From Mycobacterium bohemicum DSM 44277 (lineage in GTDB: Bacteria > Actinomycetota > Actinomycetes > Mycobacteriales > Mycobacteriaceae), in NCBI RefSeq assembly GCF_001053185.1, contig NZ_CSTD01000006.1:124001-188000 (forward strand): a stretch of DNA of 64,000 nt, written 5' to 3'. Below the pieces are notes generated by a model. It did no database searches, was not told where the DNA came from, and worked only from the letters and a program-made list of their open reading frames with translations. This document shows positions 1-8,290 of this stretch, piece by piece. The translations under genes and the position numbers were made by a program. The stretch's first letter is position 1, and each line of letters opens with the position of its first letter.

Positions 1-319
1 ACGGGTCGATCTCGCGGCTGATCTCGCGGCCGTGATCCGATGTTGTGCACCGGGATTTGACGGGGCAGCTGTTGCATACTATCGGCTGCGCCCGGTACCG
101 CATGACCCGGTGGCGCGGATCGAACGAGCTCGGCCACAGCCACTGGTCTTGGGGGCATACCCAGGCGTCGTGGTCAGGCCGATAGGCGAATTGACCCGTG
201 CGCCATCGGGCCGCGCGCACTGACGCCCGCCGCGCCATCGCGTCAAAACTCCACCCGATAGCCACCAGAGCCAGTGAATACCCGGCAATCAGCCACACCG
301 AGGTAGCCGGCTGAGCCAC
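1..319 (-). CDS. norB-linked Cys-rich membrane protein, C-terminus outside window
   Basis: The frame is open from a GTG at 319 to the window edge, giving 106 visible residues. It starts 3 nt after the norB stop, with an AAGGA ribosome site inside the norB end, so it is almost certainly translated from the norB transcript. Residues 8-24 form one hydrophobic segment. A soluble part follows with Cys55 in a VCPQDQW motif and Cys82, Cys85 and Cys91 in VCNSCPVKSRCT. That spacing resembles the zinc-binding cysteine segment of IS1182-type transposases, but no DDE catalytic region is visible and the membrane segment argues against a transposase. Function unknown; a role with NorB is inferred from coupling only. 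Confidence 0.65.
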   Translation of the reverse strand, partial: MAQPATSVWLIAGYSLALVAIGWSFDAMARRASVRAARWRTGQFAYRPDHDAWVCPQDQWLWPSSFDPRHRVMRYRAQPIVCNSCPVKSRCTTSDHGREISREIDP

Positions 320-322
320 TGA

Positions 323-2650
323 TCAATCCTTCACGGGCACGTTGGCACTGGTCTCCGACTCGGTGTAGAGCGGGTGATCGGGCATTTCCTGAACCGTCGA
401 ACCGGAGCGGAAGTTGCGCAACGCGGTCCAGGCTATCCAGACGAATGGCAGGACGCCACCGACAATCAGGATGATGTCACCGGGCATCCGCAGCCATTCG
501 ATCACCGCGTTGCCCGGCTTGGTGATATAGCCCAGCGACCGAGCCTCGAAGTAGCCGTCGTTGACCGAGTGGTAAAGCTGTAGCACGCCCAGCGGCAACA
601 AGGTGACGAATACCATCCAGGCCAGCCCAATGTTCATGCACCAGAACGAGAGTCGGGCCCATTTCTCCGGCCATTTGTCGGCCGGGATCACGTAGCGGAA
701 CGCGAACATGGCCAGGCCGACGGCCAGCATACCGTAGACGCCCATCATCGCCCCGTGCGCGTGGTTGGCCGTCAGCGCGGTGCCGATCTGGTAGTAGGAC
801 ACCACCGGCAGGTTGATCAGGAATCCAAAGATGCCTGCGCCCAGGAAGTTCCAGAATCCCACCGCAACGAGGAACATCACCGCCCAGCGATGCGGGAATG
901 GTTTGGCGTCGCCCGACTGCTGGCGCGAACCCAGCTGCAGGAACGCCCACGCCTCAACCGTGAGGAAAGTCAACGGAATGACCTCGGCCGCCGAGAAGAA
1001 CGCGCCCAGCGCCATGTGCTCGACCGGAGTGCCCGAGAAGTACAGGTGGTGCATGGTGCCGATGACGCCCCCCGCGGAATACAAGATCACATCAAGGAAG
1101 ATCACGCCCAGCGCGATCCGTTCGCGCACCACACCCAACAGCACAAACATGTAGGCCACCATCACCGTGGTGAACAGTTCGAGGAAGTCCTCCACCCACA
1201 GGTGCACCACCCAGAACCGCCAGAATTCGGCGACGGTGTAATGGGTGCCGCTGCTGGCCAACAGCCCGACGGTGTAGAACGCCGGGATCGCCAGCCCGGA
1301 AAAGAAGAACAACCACGGCATGTTCATCTTCGACTCAACTTTCAGCCGGGCACGCATGCCCCGGTAGATGATCGCAATCCATACGAACAAGCCGACAATC
1401 AGCAGGATCTGAAACAACCGCGGCAGGTCCAGATACTCCCACTGCTGGGAGAACAGCCCACCCGGGGGGATCACCCCGTAAATGGACAGCGCCTCGCAAA
1501 GCAGCGAGCCGAACACCACCACCGCGACCGCGCCCAGCAACACGTACGCCAGCAAGCCCTGACGGCGCGGCTCGCGGCGGGCGATGAACGGCACCAGGAA
1601 AATACCGCCCGCCAGAAATGCCGCCGCGGTCCAAAACAGCGACAGCTGCACATGCCAGGTGCGGGCCAGGTTGTACGGCAGCACCCGGGCCAGATCCAGG
1701 CCGAAGAACGTCGACAAGTCAGCCCGGTAGTGCTCGGCGGCTGCGCCCAGCAGCGTCTGCGCCAAAAACAGCACCGACACGACCGCGAAGAACCAGATGG
1801 TGGCCCGCTGGGCCGGCGTCAGGCTCACCTCGCCGGGTTGACGGAACGACAGCGTGGAGCCCTCGGCGCCGTGCCAGCCCACCTTCTGGCTCCACCGCCC
1901 ATAGACCGCAAACATGACTCCGATACCGCCCAGCAACGCGATGAGCGAGAGCGCCGACCACACGATCACCGGCGCGGTCGGACCGTTGTCGACCCGCGGC
2001 TCGGCCGGCCAGTTATTGGTATAGCTGTACTTGTGGCCCGGGCGCTCGGCCGCCGCAGCCCAGGCCGTCCACGCAAAAAACGCCGTCAGGTCGTGGACCT
2101 GCGCCTTGTCGGTGATCATCTTCGGCAGCAGCCCATACTTGGTCGAGTTCTCACCGAAGTAGGCCGCATAATGGCCTTGGATCTGGTCGAACGCCTGCGC
2201 CTGCCGGTCAGTGAACACCAGCGTCTTGGTGGCGGCGTTGTACCGGTTGGCCCGGAACTCGGCGACCACCCGCTCGCGCGGATCGGTCAAACCCTGGGTC
2301 CGCAATTGATTGGCGACGTCGTCGGTCGCCATCCGCAGGTATTCGGCGGTGTAGTCAGGTCCCAGATATGCGCCGTGGCCCAGCACCGACCCATACTCCA
2401 TCAGCCCGCGGGCCTGGTAGAGCTCCTGGCCCCGGGTGATGTCATCGCCGGTGAACAGGAGCTGCCCCGATTCGCTGACGACCTTCTCCGGCATCGGCAT
2501 CGACGCCGAGTAGGTGCGGTAGGCCAAGATGCCCATCACCAAAAAGCCGAAGATCATCACCAAGGCGACACCCTGAATCCAGCCTCTCCCAACTAACGGC
2601 TGCGACGATGACTGATCGGTACGTAATGACTGTGCCGGCTGTGCTGCCAT
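323..2650 (-). CDS. norB: Quinol-dependent nitric oxide reductase (qNOR)
   Basis: Single-subunit enzyme of 775 residues that reduces NO to N2O with electrons from the quinol pool. The start at 2650 (MAAQPAQ) has an AAAGAGG ribosome site; an upstream TTG at 2764 would add 38 residues that do not resemble the family. An N-terminal membrane helix at about 22-44 is followed by an extracytoplasmic cytochrome-c-like domain without a CxxCH heme site, as expected for the quinol type. The catalytic part has about 12 helices with the conserved histidines in TWHVQL, VVHLWVEDF, TMHHLY and NHAHGAMMG. M. tuberculosis has no such gene as far as I recall. It probably serves NO detoxification or low-oxygen respiration. 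Confidence 0.93.
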   Translation of the reverse strand: MAAQPAQSLRTDQSSSQPLVGRGWIQGVALVMIFGFLVMGILAYRTYSASMPMPEKVVSESGQLLFTGDDITRGQELYQARGLMEYGSVLGHGAYLGPDYTAEYLRMATDDVANQLRTQGLTDPRERVVAEFRANRYNAATKTLVFTDRQAQAFDQIQGHYAAYFGENSTKYGLLPKMITDKAQVHDLTAFFAWTAWAAAAERPGHKYSYTNNWPAEPRVDNGPTAPVIVWSALSLIALLGGIGVMFAVYGRWSQKVGWHGAEGSTLSFRQPGEVSLTPAQRATIWFFAVVSVLFLAQTLLGAAAEHYRADLSTFFGLDLARVLPYNLARTWHVQLSLFWTAAAFLAGGIFLVPFIARREPRRQGLLAYVLLGAVAVVVFGSLLCEALSIYGVIPPGGLFSQQWEYLDLPRLFQILLIVGLFVWIAIIYRGMRARLKVESKMNMPWLFFFSGLAIPAFYTVGLLASSGTHYTVAEFWRFWVVHLWVEDFLELFTTVMVAYMFVLLGVVRERIALGVIFLDVILYSAGGVIGTMHHLYFSGTPVEHMALGAFFSAAEVIPLTFLTVEAWAFLQLGSRQQSGDAKPFPHRWAVMFLVAVGFWNFLGAGIFGFLINLPVVSYYQIGTALTANHAHGAMMGVYGMLAVGLAMFAFRYVIPADKWPEKWARLSFWCMNIGLAWMVFVTLLPLGVLQLYHSVNDGYFEARSLGYITKPGNAVIEWLRMPGDIILIVGGVLPFVWIAWTALRNFRSGSTVQEMPDHPLYTESETSANVPVKD

Positions 2651-2955
2651 GGCGACGACCTCTTTCGCGAGGGGTGATGTATCGGCAGGTATGCGGAATG
2701 CGACGAAGCCACAGTACTCGGCCTCGCATCTAATGAGAACCACCGGCGGCTCTTCGGAAGCCAATATCGCTGCGCACCATCAACTTCCGCCACAAACGCA
2801 AAGCTCCGCCAAGTGATACCTTTCGATGCGACCGCTTTGGGCGCAGCTACACTGTTCAACCGGACTGTGAGTGGAAACAGCGATGCCATCCAACTGGCTA
2901 AAATCGCTTTCAATTCAGGTATTTTCCGAGTGCCACGCGACGTTCATCGTGGTCT
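2651..2955. other. Intergenic region upstream of norB
   Basis: About 305 bp with no supported gene; it should hold the norB promoter. An imperfect inverted repeat, ATGCGA at 2698-2703 and TCGCAT at 2724-2729, lies about 50 bp before the norB start and could be a regulator site. Its 20-bp spacing does not match a known NO-sensor box I can name. Confidence 0.3.
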
Positions 2956-3495
2956 TTAGGCCGTGGTGAAAAAGCGTTCGGCATAAATCTGTTCGCGGGG
3001 CACACCGGCGGCGGTCAGCGCCGCGTAGGCTGCCTCGATCATGGGCGGGGGTCCGCACACATAGACATCCGGGCTCTCGTCGAGCATTTGCACTTCGGCC
3101 GCGGCGAGATCGACGGGATTGCCGGTGGCGCCTGGCCACCGGGGATCTGGGCGCCAGACCACGGTGTCGGCCCGAAAGCCCGGCATCGTGTCGGCGAGTT
3201 CCCGTAGTTCATCTTGGGCGAAAACTTCGGTGTCGTAGGTGAGACCGAAGAACAGACGTGTCGGCTGGGGATCGCCCCACTCAGCCATCCGGCGCAACAT
3301 CGACAGCAACGGCGACAATCCGGTGCCGCCGGCGAGAAACCAGCGGGGCCGAAGGCCATTCTCGGCCAGCGTGAAGGATCCCTGCGGGCCAGAGACTGTC
3401 AGCACGTCGCCAATGCCTGCTTTCTCCGTGAGGTACTCCGATATCAGGCCGCCAGGCAGCAGCCGGATGTAGAACTCCCTCGCGGGGGACTGCGG
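2956..3495 (-). pseudogene. Ferredoxin/flavin reductase remnant lacking its N-terminus
   Basis: The frame encodes the C-terminal half of a ferredoxin-NAD(P)H reductase of the monooxygenase-reductase type (as in MmoC or benzoate dioxygenase reductase). Visible are the end of the FAD domain (FYIRLLPGGLISEYL), the NAD-binding segment FLAGGTGLSPLLSMLRRM, the CGPPPMIEAAY motif and the terminal aromatic YAERFF. An in-frame TGA at 3496-3498 blocks the frame exactly where the FAD-binding and 2Fe-2S domains should continue, and no other frame upstream carries them. A full protein would be about 330-350 residues; about 180 remain. Expression of a short product from internal starts near 3405 cannot be excluded. 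Confidence 0.7.
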
Positions 3496-3706
3496 TCAGT
3501 GGAACTTGCATCCATGAGCCTGGTGCCGTGGGCCGCGTGAGCGCGGAAATGGCCTTCGGGACGAACCGGACAGCGCAGAGCGGCTAGCACGCCGCCGGGG
3601 ATGGCCCACGCGGGAGGAGTTGCCGGCGCTCATGGGCTCGAGCGGAATCACGGGGCTGCCCTAGCCACTTTCGGTGCTGTCGCATGCTTTCGGCAGGATG
3701 AACAAG

Positions 3707-4198
3707 ATGAGCGGTGACGACAGTGTCGGCGCGGCGGACTTCCGTCGCGCGCTGGCACTCATCCAGCACGGTGAGCGCGGCGACGAAGCGGGCATGCGCG
3801 TCATCGTCGACGACGAAGTCATCCCGGCCGACCGGCTGCCACAGCTGATCCGCGCCACCATCTCGATCCTGTGGCAACTGGTAGCTCAGCTCTGCGAACC
3901 GGATGAACTCGCGGAGATCGGCGAAACGTTCACCTTGGCGTCTACCGACGAGGAGATCGGCCTCGACCGCGACAACCGGCTCGTGGCGCGGATGGCCATG
4001 GCACAACATTCGGGAGATCCCGGCGCGGAGCATGAGGTGCTGAGCGAAGCAGCCACGGCGCCCGACGGTCTGGTGCGCCTTGCGCTCACCGCCGCCGGTG
4101 TCGTCTCCGCAATGCTGCCAGTGTTACGCACCGCCGAGGGCCGGCAGTTGATTCAAAACTTGGCGATGCAAGCCCTGCACGAGGAAAACGGCGCTTAG
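3707..4198 (+). CDS. Conserved-looking hypothetical protein, 163 aa
   Basis: Acidic, mainly helical protein with no signal peptide or membrane helix. The ATG at 3707 (MSGDDS) is preferred over 3674 or 3698 because GCAGGA lies 8 nt upstream. The middle part is rich in Asp and Glu and a C-terminal segment reads LTAAGVVSAMLPVLRTAEG. I do not recognise the family. It converges on the Doc toxin gene across a hairpin and has no operon partner, so context gives no functional clue. Confidence 0.6.
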   Translation: MSGDDSVGAADFRRALALIQHGERGDEAGMRVIVDDEVIPADRLPQLIRATISILWQLVAQLCEPDELAEIGETFTLASTDEEIGLDRDNRLVARMAMAQHSGDPGAEHEVLSEAATAPDGLVRLALTAAGVVSAMLPVLRTAEGRQLIQNLAMQALHEENGA

Positions 4199-4242
4199 GC
4201 CTGCAGGTCCCCTCCGCCCATCCAGGCGAGACGAAAATGGAA

Positions 4243-4267
4243 CGGACGGCCCGTGGCCTTCCGTCCG
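4243..4267. terminator. Hairpin between convergent genes
   Basis: CGGACGG at 4243-4249 pairs perfectly with CCGTCCG at 4261-4267 around an 11-nt loop. It lies in the 80-bp gap between the plus-strand gene ending at 4198 and the toxin gene ending at 4279. There is no U-tract on either side, so a bidirectional mycobacterial-type terminator is plausible but unproven. Confidence 0.4.
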
Positions 4268-4278
4268 GCAGCTCAGCC

Positions 4279-4656
4279 TTACTGGTAGCTCCACCCGCGC
4301 AGTTGTCCCGCAATCTCGTCGAGATCGGACATTGCACCGGTTGCTACGCCGATCACAAAGTCGAAGCGCTCGTCCTCCGGCGCACGAATCCACTGAGCGT
4401 TGATGGCCAGGAAAGTCAGGCAGGCTGTCCACGCAAGTCGCTTGTTGCCGTCCACCAGCGCGTGATTCCGTGCGAGCGAATGCAGCAGCGCGGCGGCTTT
4501 CAGGTGGAGATCTGGGTAGGCATCCTGGCCGAACACCGAGGCGCGAGGCCGCGCCAGAGCCGATTCAAGCAAGCCGTAATCCCCGACCCCGACATGCCTT
4601 CCAACGGCCTTTCGGGCAATTTCCAGCAGATCTTCAAGATCCAGGTAGTCGGTCAC
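4279..4656 (-). CDS. Doc/Fic-family toxin
   Basis: A 125-residue protein, the usual length for the death-on-curing (Doc) family, which phosphorylates and inactivates elongation factor Tu. The core motif is His65 followed by D69-G70-N71-K72-R73 (HALVDGNKR), matching the Doc form of the Fic motif HxFx(D/N)xNKR. An N-terminal LEDLLEIARKAVG segment and the flap residues GDYGLLESALARP also fit. The start overlaps the antitoxin stop by 4 nt (ATGA), so the two are translationally coupled with antitoxin first. Fic-type AMP transfer is less likely for this short form. Confidence 0.88.
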   Translation of the reverse strand: MTDYLDLEDLLEIARKAVGRHVGVGDYGLLESALARPRASVFGQDAYPDLHLKAAALLHSLARNHALVDGNKRLAWTACLTFLAINAQWIRAPEDERFDFVIGVATGAMSDLDEIAGQLRGWSYQ

Positions 4657-4859
4657 GCGTCCTTAAGGCGCTCCAAAACCCCGGCCTCCTCGCGCACCAC
4701 CCGCTGCAGCGCCACGGCGACTTTGGCCTTGTGCGCCCGCCGGGCTATGTACTCGTCGATGGCCGATAGCGCAACAGCTTGCATCGATCGGCCTTCGGCG
4801 GCGGCCTGCCGGCGCAGCGCTTCCGCCTGCTCCTTACTGGGGCGCAGAGTCATTCCCAT
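4653..4859 (-). CDS. Antitoxin of the Doc pair, ribbon-helix-helix-like
   Basis: A 68-residue protein starting at the ATG at 4859 (MGMTLRPS); 4853 is an alternative. The N-terminal strand MTLRPSKEQAEALRRQAA, a turn and the helix SMQAVALSAIDEYIARR look like a CopG/Arc-type DNA-binding fold. The basic C-terminal tail (residues 45-68) would wrap and block the toxin. Classical Doc toxins pair with Phd-fold antitoxins, so this pairing is a variant. It probably represses its own promoter through the direct repeats just upstream. Confidence 0.75.
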   Translation of the reverse strand: MGMTLRPSKEQAEALRRQAAAEGRSMQAVALSAIDEYIARRAHKAKVAVALQRVVREEAGVLERLKDA

Positions 4860-4866
4860 GACCGAA

Positions 4867-4884
4867 TGATACCTGATTGATACC
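4867..4884 (-). promoter_or_regulatory. Direct-repeat operator candidate of the toxin-antitoxin pair
   Basis: TGATACC occurs at 4867-4873 and again at 4878-4884, one helical turn (11 bp) apart, starting 8 bp upstream of the antitoxin start. Repeats in phase are typical operators for ribbon-helix-helix antitoxins. No footprint exists, so this is inference from position and spacing. Confidence 0.45.
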
Positions 4885-4985
4885 ACTGCGCCCGTCAACC
4901 GCCAGACCATACGGGTCCCGGGACATGAAATACGTTGTTGGACAGCAACAATAACGGGTCGGCAGTCTGCTCCTGATTGCCCGTG

Positions 4986-5393
4986 TCAGGTACTTGCGCC
5001 GCGTGTTTCGACCACCACGGTCGTCGCCTTGATGACGGCCACAGCAATAGTGCCAGGCTCCAGCTTCAACTCGCGTGCAGCTTCGGTGCTCATCAATGAC
5101 ACCACAGTCATTGGCCCACACTGCATATCAACCTGGGTCATCACTTTGTCGCTGGTGACTTTGGTGACCAAGCCGACGAAGCGGTTGCGCGCGGAGCTGG
5201 CGACACCCAGGGGATTTGGCGGCAGCGGGCGCGCGTTGGTGCGCCAGAACTCGGCCAGCTCATCACCGGCAACCACTTTACGGCCCGATTGGTCGAGACT
5301 GACGGACAAACTGCCGCGGTCGATCCATCGCCGGACGGTGTCATCGCTGACACCCAGCAATTGGGCCGCCTCACTGATCCGGATCGTCGGCAC
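4986..5393 (-). CDS. HTH plus TOBE (Mop) domain molybdate-binding regulator
   Basis: 135 residues from the GTG at 5393 (VPTIRISEAAQ). Residues 5-26 form an excisionase/MerR-type helix-turn-helix (ISEAAQLLGVSDDTVRRWID). Residues about 68-128 form one molbindin (TOBE) domain with RNRFVGLVTKV, DKVMTQVDMQ and LEPGTIAVAVIKATTVVVE. Proteins of this layout bind molybdate or tungstate oxyanions and sense molybdenum status. No modABC transport genes are nearby, so its target is not evident. It is transcribed in the same direction as the toxin pair but separated from it by 126 bp. Confidence 0.85.
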   Translation of the reverse strand: MPTIRISEAAQLLGVSDDTVRRWIDRGSLSVSLDQSGRKVVAGDELAEFWRTNARPLPPNPLGVASSARNRFVGLVTKVTSDKVMTQVDMQCGPMTVVSLMSTEAARELKLEPGTIAVAVIKATTVVVETRGAST

Positions 5394-5653
5394 GCCCGAA
5401 TCGTAACAGCGCAGAAGTGGCACTAACAGGCGAACGGGACCGCAAATACGGGGCTATCGCTGCAGCAATGTCGCATCTGCGGTTGACGCGGTGACATACA
5501 CTACCGCCAGGCGGTCTTCGCGGCCGCCGCTGCCCGCGTTGAACCAACCAGCTCGGCCAGGTCCTGCCGACTCAGTCGGCGCGAGGGTGCACACGCAACC
5601 AGCCCAGCATGGATTGGGCCGGCGCGAGGGCATTCAGCACAAGGGGGATGGTC

Positions 5654-5908
5654 ATGGTCCTGCGAGTGATTCCCGAAGGTTTGGCCGCCGCCGGTGCGGC
5701 GGTCGAAGCGTTGACCGCCCGGCTGGCGGCTGCTCAGGCCGCGGCCGCCCCGTTGATCACGGTGGTGGTGGCGCCCGCCGGTGACGAGCACGCCACGGTC
5801 GCCGCCCAAGGTGTGCACGAGTTGGGCCGGTCCGGGATCGGAGTCAGTCAGTCCGGCATGAGCTATGCCACCGGCGATGCCGGGGCAGCCTCGTCATACC
5901 TGAGCTGA
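5654..5908 (+). CDS. PE family protein (PE5-type)
   Basis: 84 residues, shorter than the usual ~100. The N-terminus MVLRVIPEGLAAAGAAVEALTARL resembles PE5 next to esxG, including the Pro-Glu pair. The C-terminal GVHELGRSGIGVSQSGMSYATGD also matches, while a stretch in the middle present in PE5 is missing. The start at 5654 has AAGGGGG 7 nt upstream; ATG at 5648 is in frame but too close to it. PE proteins form a helical dimer with PPE proteins for export by type VII secretion. It is the first gene of a PE-PPE-EsxG-EsxH-type cassette. Confidence 0.88.
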   Translation: MVLRVIPEGLAAAGAAVEALTARLAAAQAAAAPLITVVVAPAGDEHATVAAQGVHELGRSGIGVSQSGMSYATGDAGAASSYLS

Positions 5909-5919
5909 GGCGCCTGACG

Positions 5920-7620
5920 ATGACGGCGCCGGTCTGGATGGCGTTTCCCCCAGAGGTGCATTCGGCACTGTTGAGCAGCGGCCCGGGGCCCGGCCCGTTA
6001 CTGGCGTCGGCGAAGGCGTGGGGCGCGCTGAGCACCGAGTACGCGGAGGTGGCTGAAGAGCTCAGTGCATTGGTGGCGGGCGTGGGGGCTGGGGCGTGGC
6101 AGGGACCCAGCGCGGAGTCGTACATTGCCGCCAACATGCCGTACGTGGCCTGGTTGCTACAGGCCACCGCCGATAGCACGGCGATGGCCGCCCAACACGA
6201 GGCCGCGGCGACTGCTTACACAACAGCACTGGCCGCGATGCCGACATTGCACGAATTGGCCCTCAATCATGCTATTCACGCGATCCTGGCGGCGACGAAT
6301 TTCTTCGGCATCAACACCATTCCCATCGCGCTGAACGAAGCGGACTATGCGCGGATGTGGGTTCAGGCCGCCACCACGATGACTGCATATCAGGCGATGT
6401 CGACGGCTGCCGTGGCCGGGGCTCCGCAGACCACGCCGGCGCCGCAAATAGTCAAAGCCGAGGCGAACGCCGCGGCGGCAAAAGGCGCGGCCACCGGCCC
6501 CCCGCCGCCCTTACCACAGTGGTTGAGCCAACTCCTGAACTACCTGGGATATACGCCACCGACAAAGGTCCCGCTACCGGTAAACCCAAACCAGTACCTA
6601 CCGTCGTACGGCGACTTTTGGACGAGTATCCAGAACAGCATCACGATTGGCAACGGTGAATACACCATCTACCCGGGCGAGACGCTGGGCCAGGAAGTAG
6701 GCCAACAACTCTTCTACTTCTACTACACAACCACCACGCTTCTGCCGAACGAATTGTCTGCCATCGGTCATGGGAATCTCTCTCAGATATTCTCCCTCAA
6801 CACGGTAGCGGCTCTATTTTCATACGTCATTATGCGAATCGATAATATCGGCGCCGTTATCAACTACCTGGCTCTCAATCCCGTGTATCTGACGCCCGTA
6901 ATCCCCTTGGCCGCCGCGCCACTGCCGGCGGCGGGCGCATTTGGGAGCTTTGCGGGGCTGGCCAACCTGGCTCAGCAGGCGGTGGCTGTAGCGGCCCCGG
7001 CCCCGGCCCCGCTCGCACCCGCACCCCCGCCCGGCATCGCAATCACTCCGGCCCCGACACCGGCCACCGTTCCGCCCTCGGCTCCAGCGACCGCTCCGAC
7101 GCCCGTCGCAGCCCCCGCGGCGCCCGCACCCCCGGCGCCCGGCGCCCCGCCACCGGCCCCCGCGGGCCCGGGCGGGTTTCCCTACTTGGTAGGTGACATT
7201 TGGATGAGTGCCCCGGCCGGCGCTCGAGCCAAAACGGATGAGCCGCTACACCGTGGCGGCACGAAAGCCCCGGCAATCGCTGCGGGTGCGGTCGCACCGC
7301 AACCCGCACCGATGCGTCGACGCCGCCGAACCAAGGTCACACAGCTTGGCCGCCGTTATGAATACATGGACCTCGATCAGCAGCTGGACTCAGCTCCCGA
7401 GACTGCGCCGAGCGCCCACCGGCAACCCGCAGCGACGGCGGCCTCCGATCAGGGCTCGGGACCGCTGGGTTTTGCCGGCACCGCAACCAAGGCCGGCGCC
7501 GACCAGCCGGCGGGGTTGTCCACGCTGGCCGACGACACCTTCGGCGGCGGCCCGAGGATGCCGATGATGCCGGGCTGTTGGCGTCCCGACACACCGGAGT
7601 GGGAGGGGGGACCCAGCTGA
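5920..7620 (+). CDS. PPE family protein (PPE4-type)
   Basis: 566 residues. The N-terminal 180 residues are the PPE domain: Pro10-Pro11-Glu12 in FPPEVHS, W60-Q-G62 at the helical turn, and the segment ATNFFGINTIPIALNEADYARMW shared with PPE4 of the ESX-3 locus. The middle contains a unique segment followed by an Ala/Pro-rich linker at about 345-425. The C-terminus keeps the PPE4-like RRRRRTK cluster, YEYMDLD, LGFAGTATK and GPRMPMMPGCW. It is exported with the PE partner encoded 11 bp upstream. Its middle part differs strongly from PPE4, so the substrate role may differ. Confidence 0.92.
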   Translation: MTAPVWMAFPPEVHSALLSSGPGPGPLLASAKAWGALSTEYAEVAEELSALVAGVGAGAWQGPSAESYIAANMPYVAWLLQATADSTAMAAQHEAAATAYTTALAAMPTLHELALNHAIHAILAATNFFGINTIPIALNEADYARMWVQAATTMTAYQAMSTAAVAGAPQTTPAPQIVKAEANAAAAKGAATGPPPPLPQWLSQLLNYLGYTPPTKVPLPVNPNQYLPSYGDFWTSIQNSITIGNGEYTIYPGETLGQEVGQQLFYFYYTTTTLLPNELSAIGHGNLSQIFSLNTVAALFSYVIMRIDNIGAVINYLALNPVYLTPVIPLAAAPLPAAGAFGSFAGLANLAQQAVAVAAPAPAPLAPAPPPGIAITPAPTPATVPPSAPATAPTPVAAPAAPAPPAPGAPPPAPAGPGGFPYLVGDIWMSAPAGARAKTDEPLHRGGTKAPAIAAGAVAPQPAPMRRRRRTKVTQLGRRYEYMDLDQQLDSAPETAPSAHRQPAATAASDQGSGPLGFAGTATKAGADQPAGLSTLADDTFGGGPRMPMMPGCWRPDTPEWEGGPS

Positions 7621-7668
7621 GTGTGCTTGGTGGAACCGAAATCGATCGGCTCAGAAAGGATTACAGCG

Positions 7669-7962
7669 ATGAGTTTGTTGGATGCCCATCTTCCGCAGTT
7701 GGTGGCCTCACAGTCGGCGTTTGCCGCCCAGGCCGGGTTGATGCGCTCGACGATTAGTCAAGCCGAGCAGGAAGCGCTCTCGGCGCAAGCGTTCCATGCA
7801 GGGGAATCCGCGGCGGCGTTTCAGGCCGCTCACGCGCGGTTCGTAGCGGCCGCAGCGAAAATCAACGCCTTGCTGGATATGGCTCAGGCGAACTTAGGTG
7901 ATGGCGCGGGGACGTATGTGGCCGCCGACGCGGCCGCGGCCAGCAGCTACCCCGGCTTCTGA
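7669..7962 (+). CDS. esxG: EsxG-type WXG100 protein
   Basis: 97 residues, the exact EsxG length. The sequence MSLLDAHLPQLVASQSAFAA and the C-terminus ANLGDGAGTYVAADAAAASS are nearly the same as recalled EsxG (TB9.8). The start at 7669 follows AGAAAGGA. It should form a heterodimer with the EsxH-type protein encoded 16 bp downstream and leave the cell through ESX-3. Because no ecc/mycP genes are near, this is more likely the duplicated pair (EsxS-type in M. tuberculosis naming) than the ESX-3 locus copy. Confidence 0.92.
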   Translation: MSLLDAHLPQLVASQSAFAAQAGLMRSTISQAEQEALSAQAFHAGESAAAFQAAHARFVAAAAKINALLDMAQANLGDGAGTYVAADAAAASSYPGF

Positions 7963-7978
7963 AAGGAAAGGCTTCACG

Positions 7979-8269
7979 ATGTCACAGATCATGTACAACT
8001 ACCCGGCGATGCTGGCCCACGCCGCCGACATGGCCAGCTATGCGGGCACGCTGCAGAGTTTGGGCGCCGATATCGCCACCGAGCAGGCCGCACTTCAGGC
8101 GGGTTGGCAGGGTGACACCGGGATGAGCTACCAAGCCTGGCAGGCCCAGTGGAATCAGGCCATGGAGCAGCTGGTGCTGGCCTACCGGGCGATGGCCGGC
8201 ACCCATGAAAACAACACCACCTCGATGCTGGCCCGCGACCAAGCCGAAGGCGCCAAATGGGGCGCCTGA
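7979..8269 (+). CDS. esxH: EsxH-type WXG100 protein
   Basis: 96 residues with W43-Q-G45 at the hairpin turn and the N-terminus MSQIMYNYPAMLAHAADM typical of TB10.4-family proteins. In EsxH a zinc site is formed by His14, His70, His76 and Glu77. Here His14, His76 and Glu77 are kept but position 70 is Arg, so that site is incomplete; the EsxR paralogue also lacks His70 as I recall. The gene follows a GAAAGGAAAGG ribosome site and closes the PE-PPE-Esx cassette. EsxR-type paralogue is the likeliest identity. Confidence 0.92.
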   Translation: MSQIMYNYPAMLAHAADMASYAGTLQSLGADIATEQAALQAGWQGDTGMSYQAWQAQWNQAMEQLVLAYRAMAGTHENNTTSMLARDQAEGAKWGA

Positions 8270-8290
8270 CCCCCTAGCGGCCGCGGTCTG

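Noticed and set aside
1..319. IS1182-type transposase fragment
   Set aside because: Only the cysteine segment is similar; a membrane helix precedes it and the gene is coupled to norB, so an insertion sequence call is not justified.
755..2596. 613-codon open frame opposite norB
   Set aside because: It is antisense to an intact, motif-rich norB, is full of His/Arg/Gln typical of reversed high-GC code, and matches no family.
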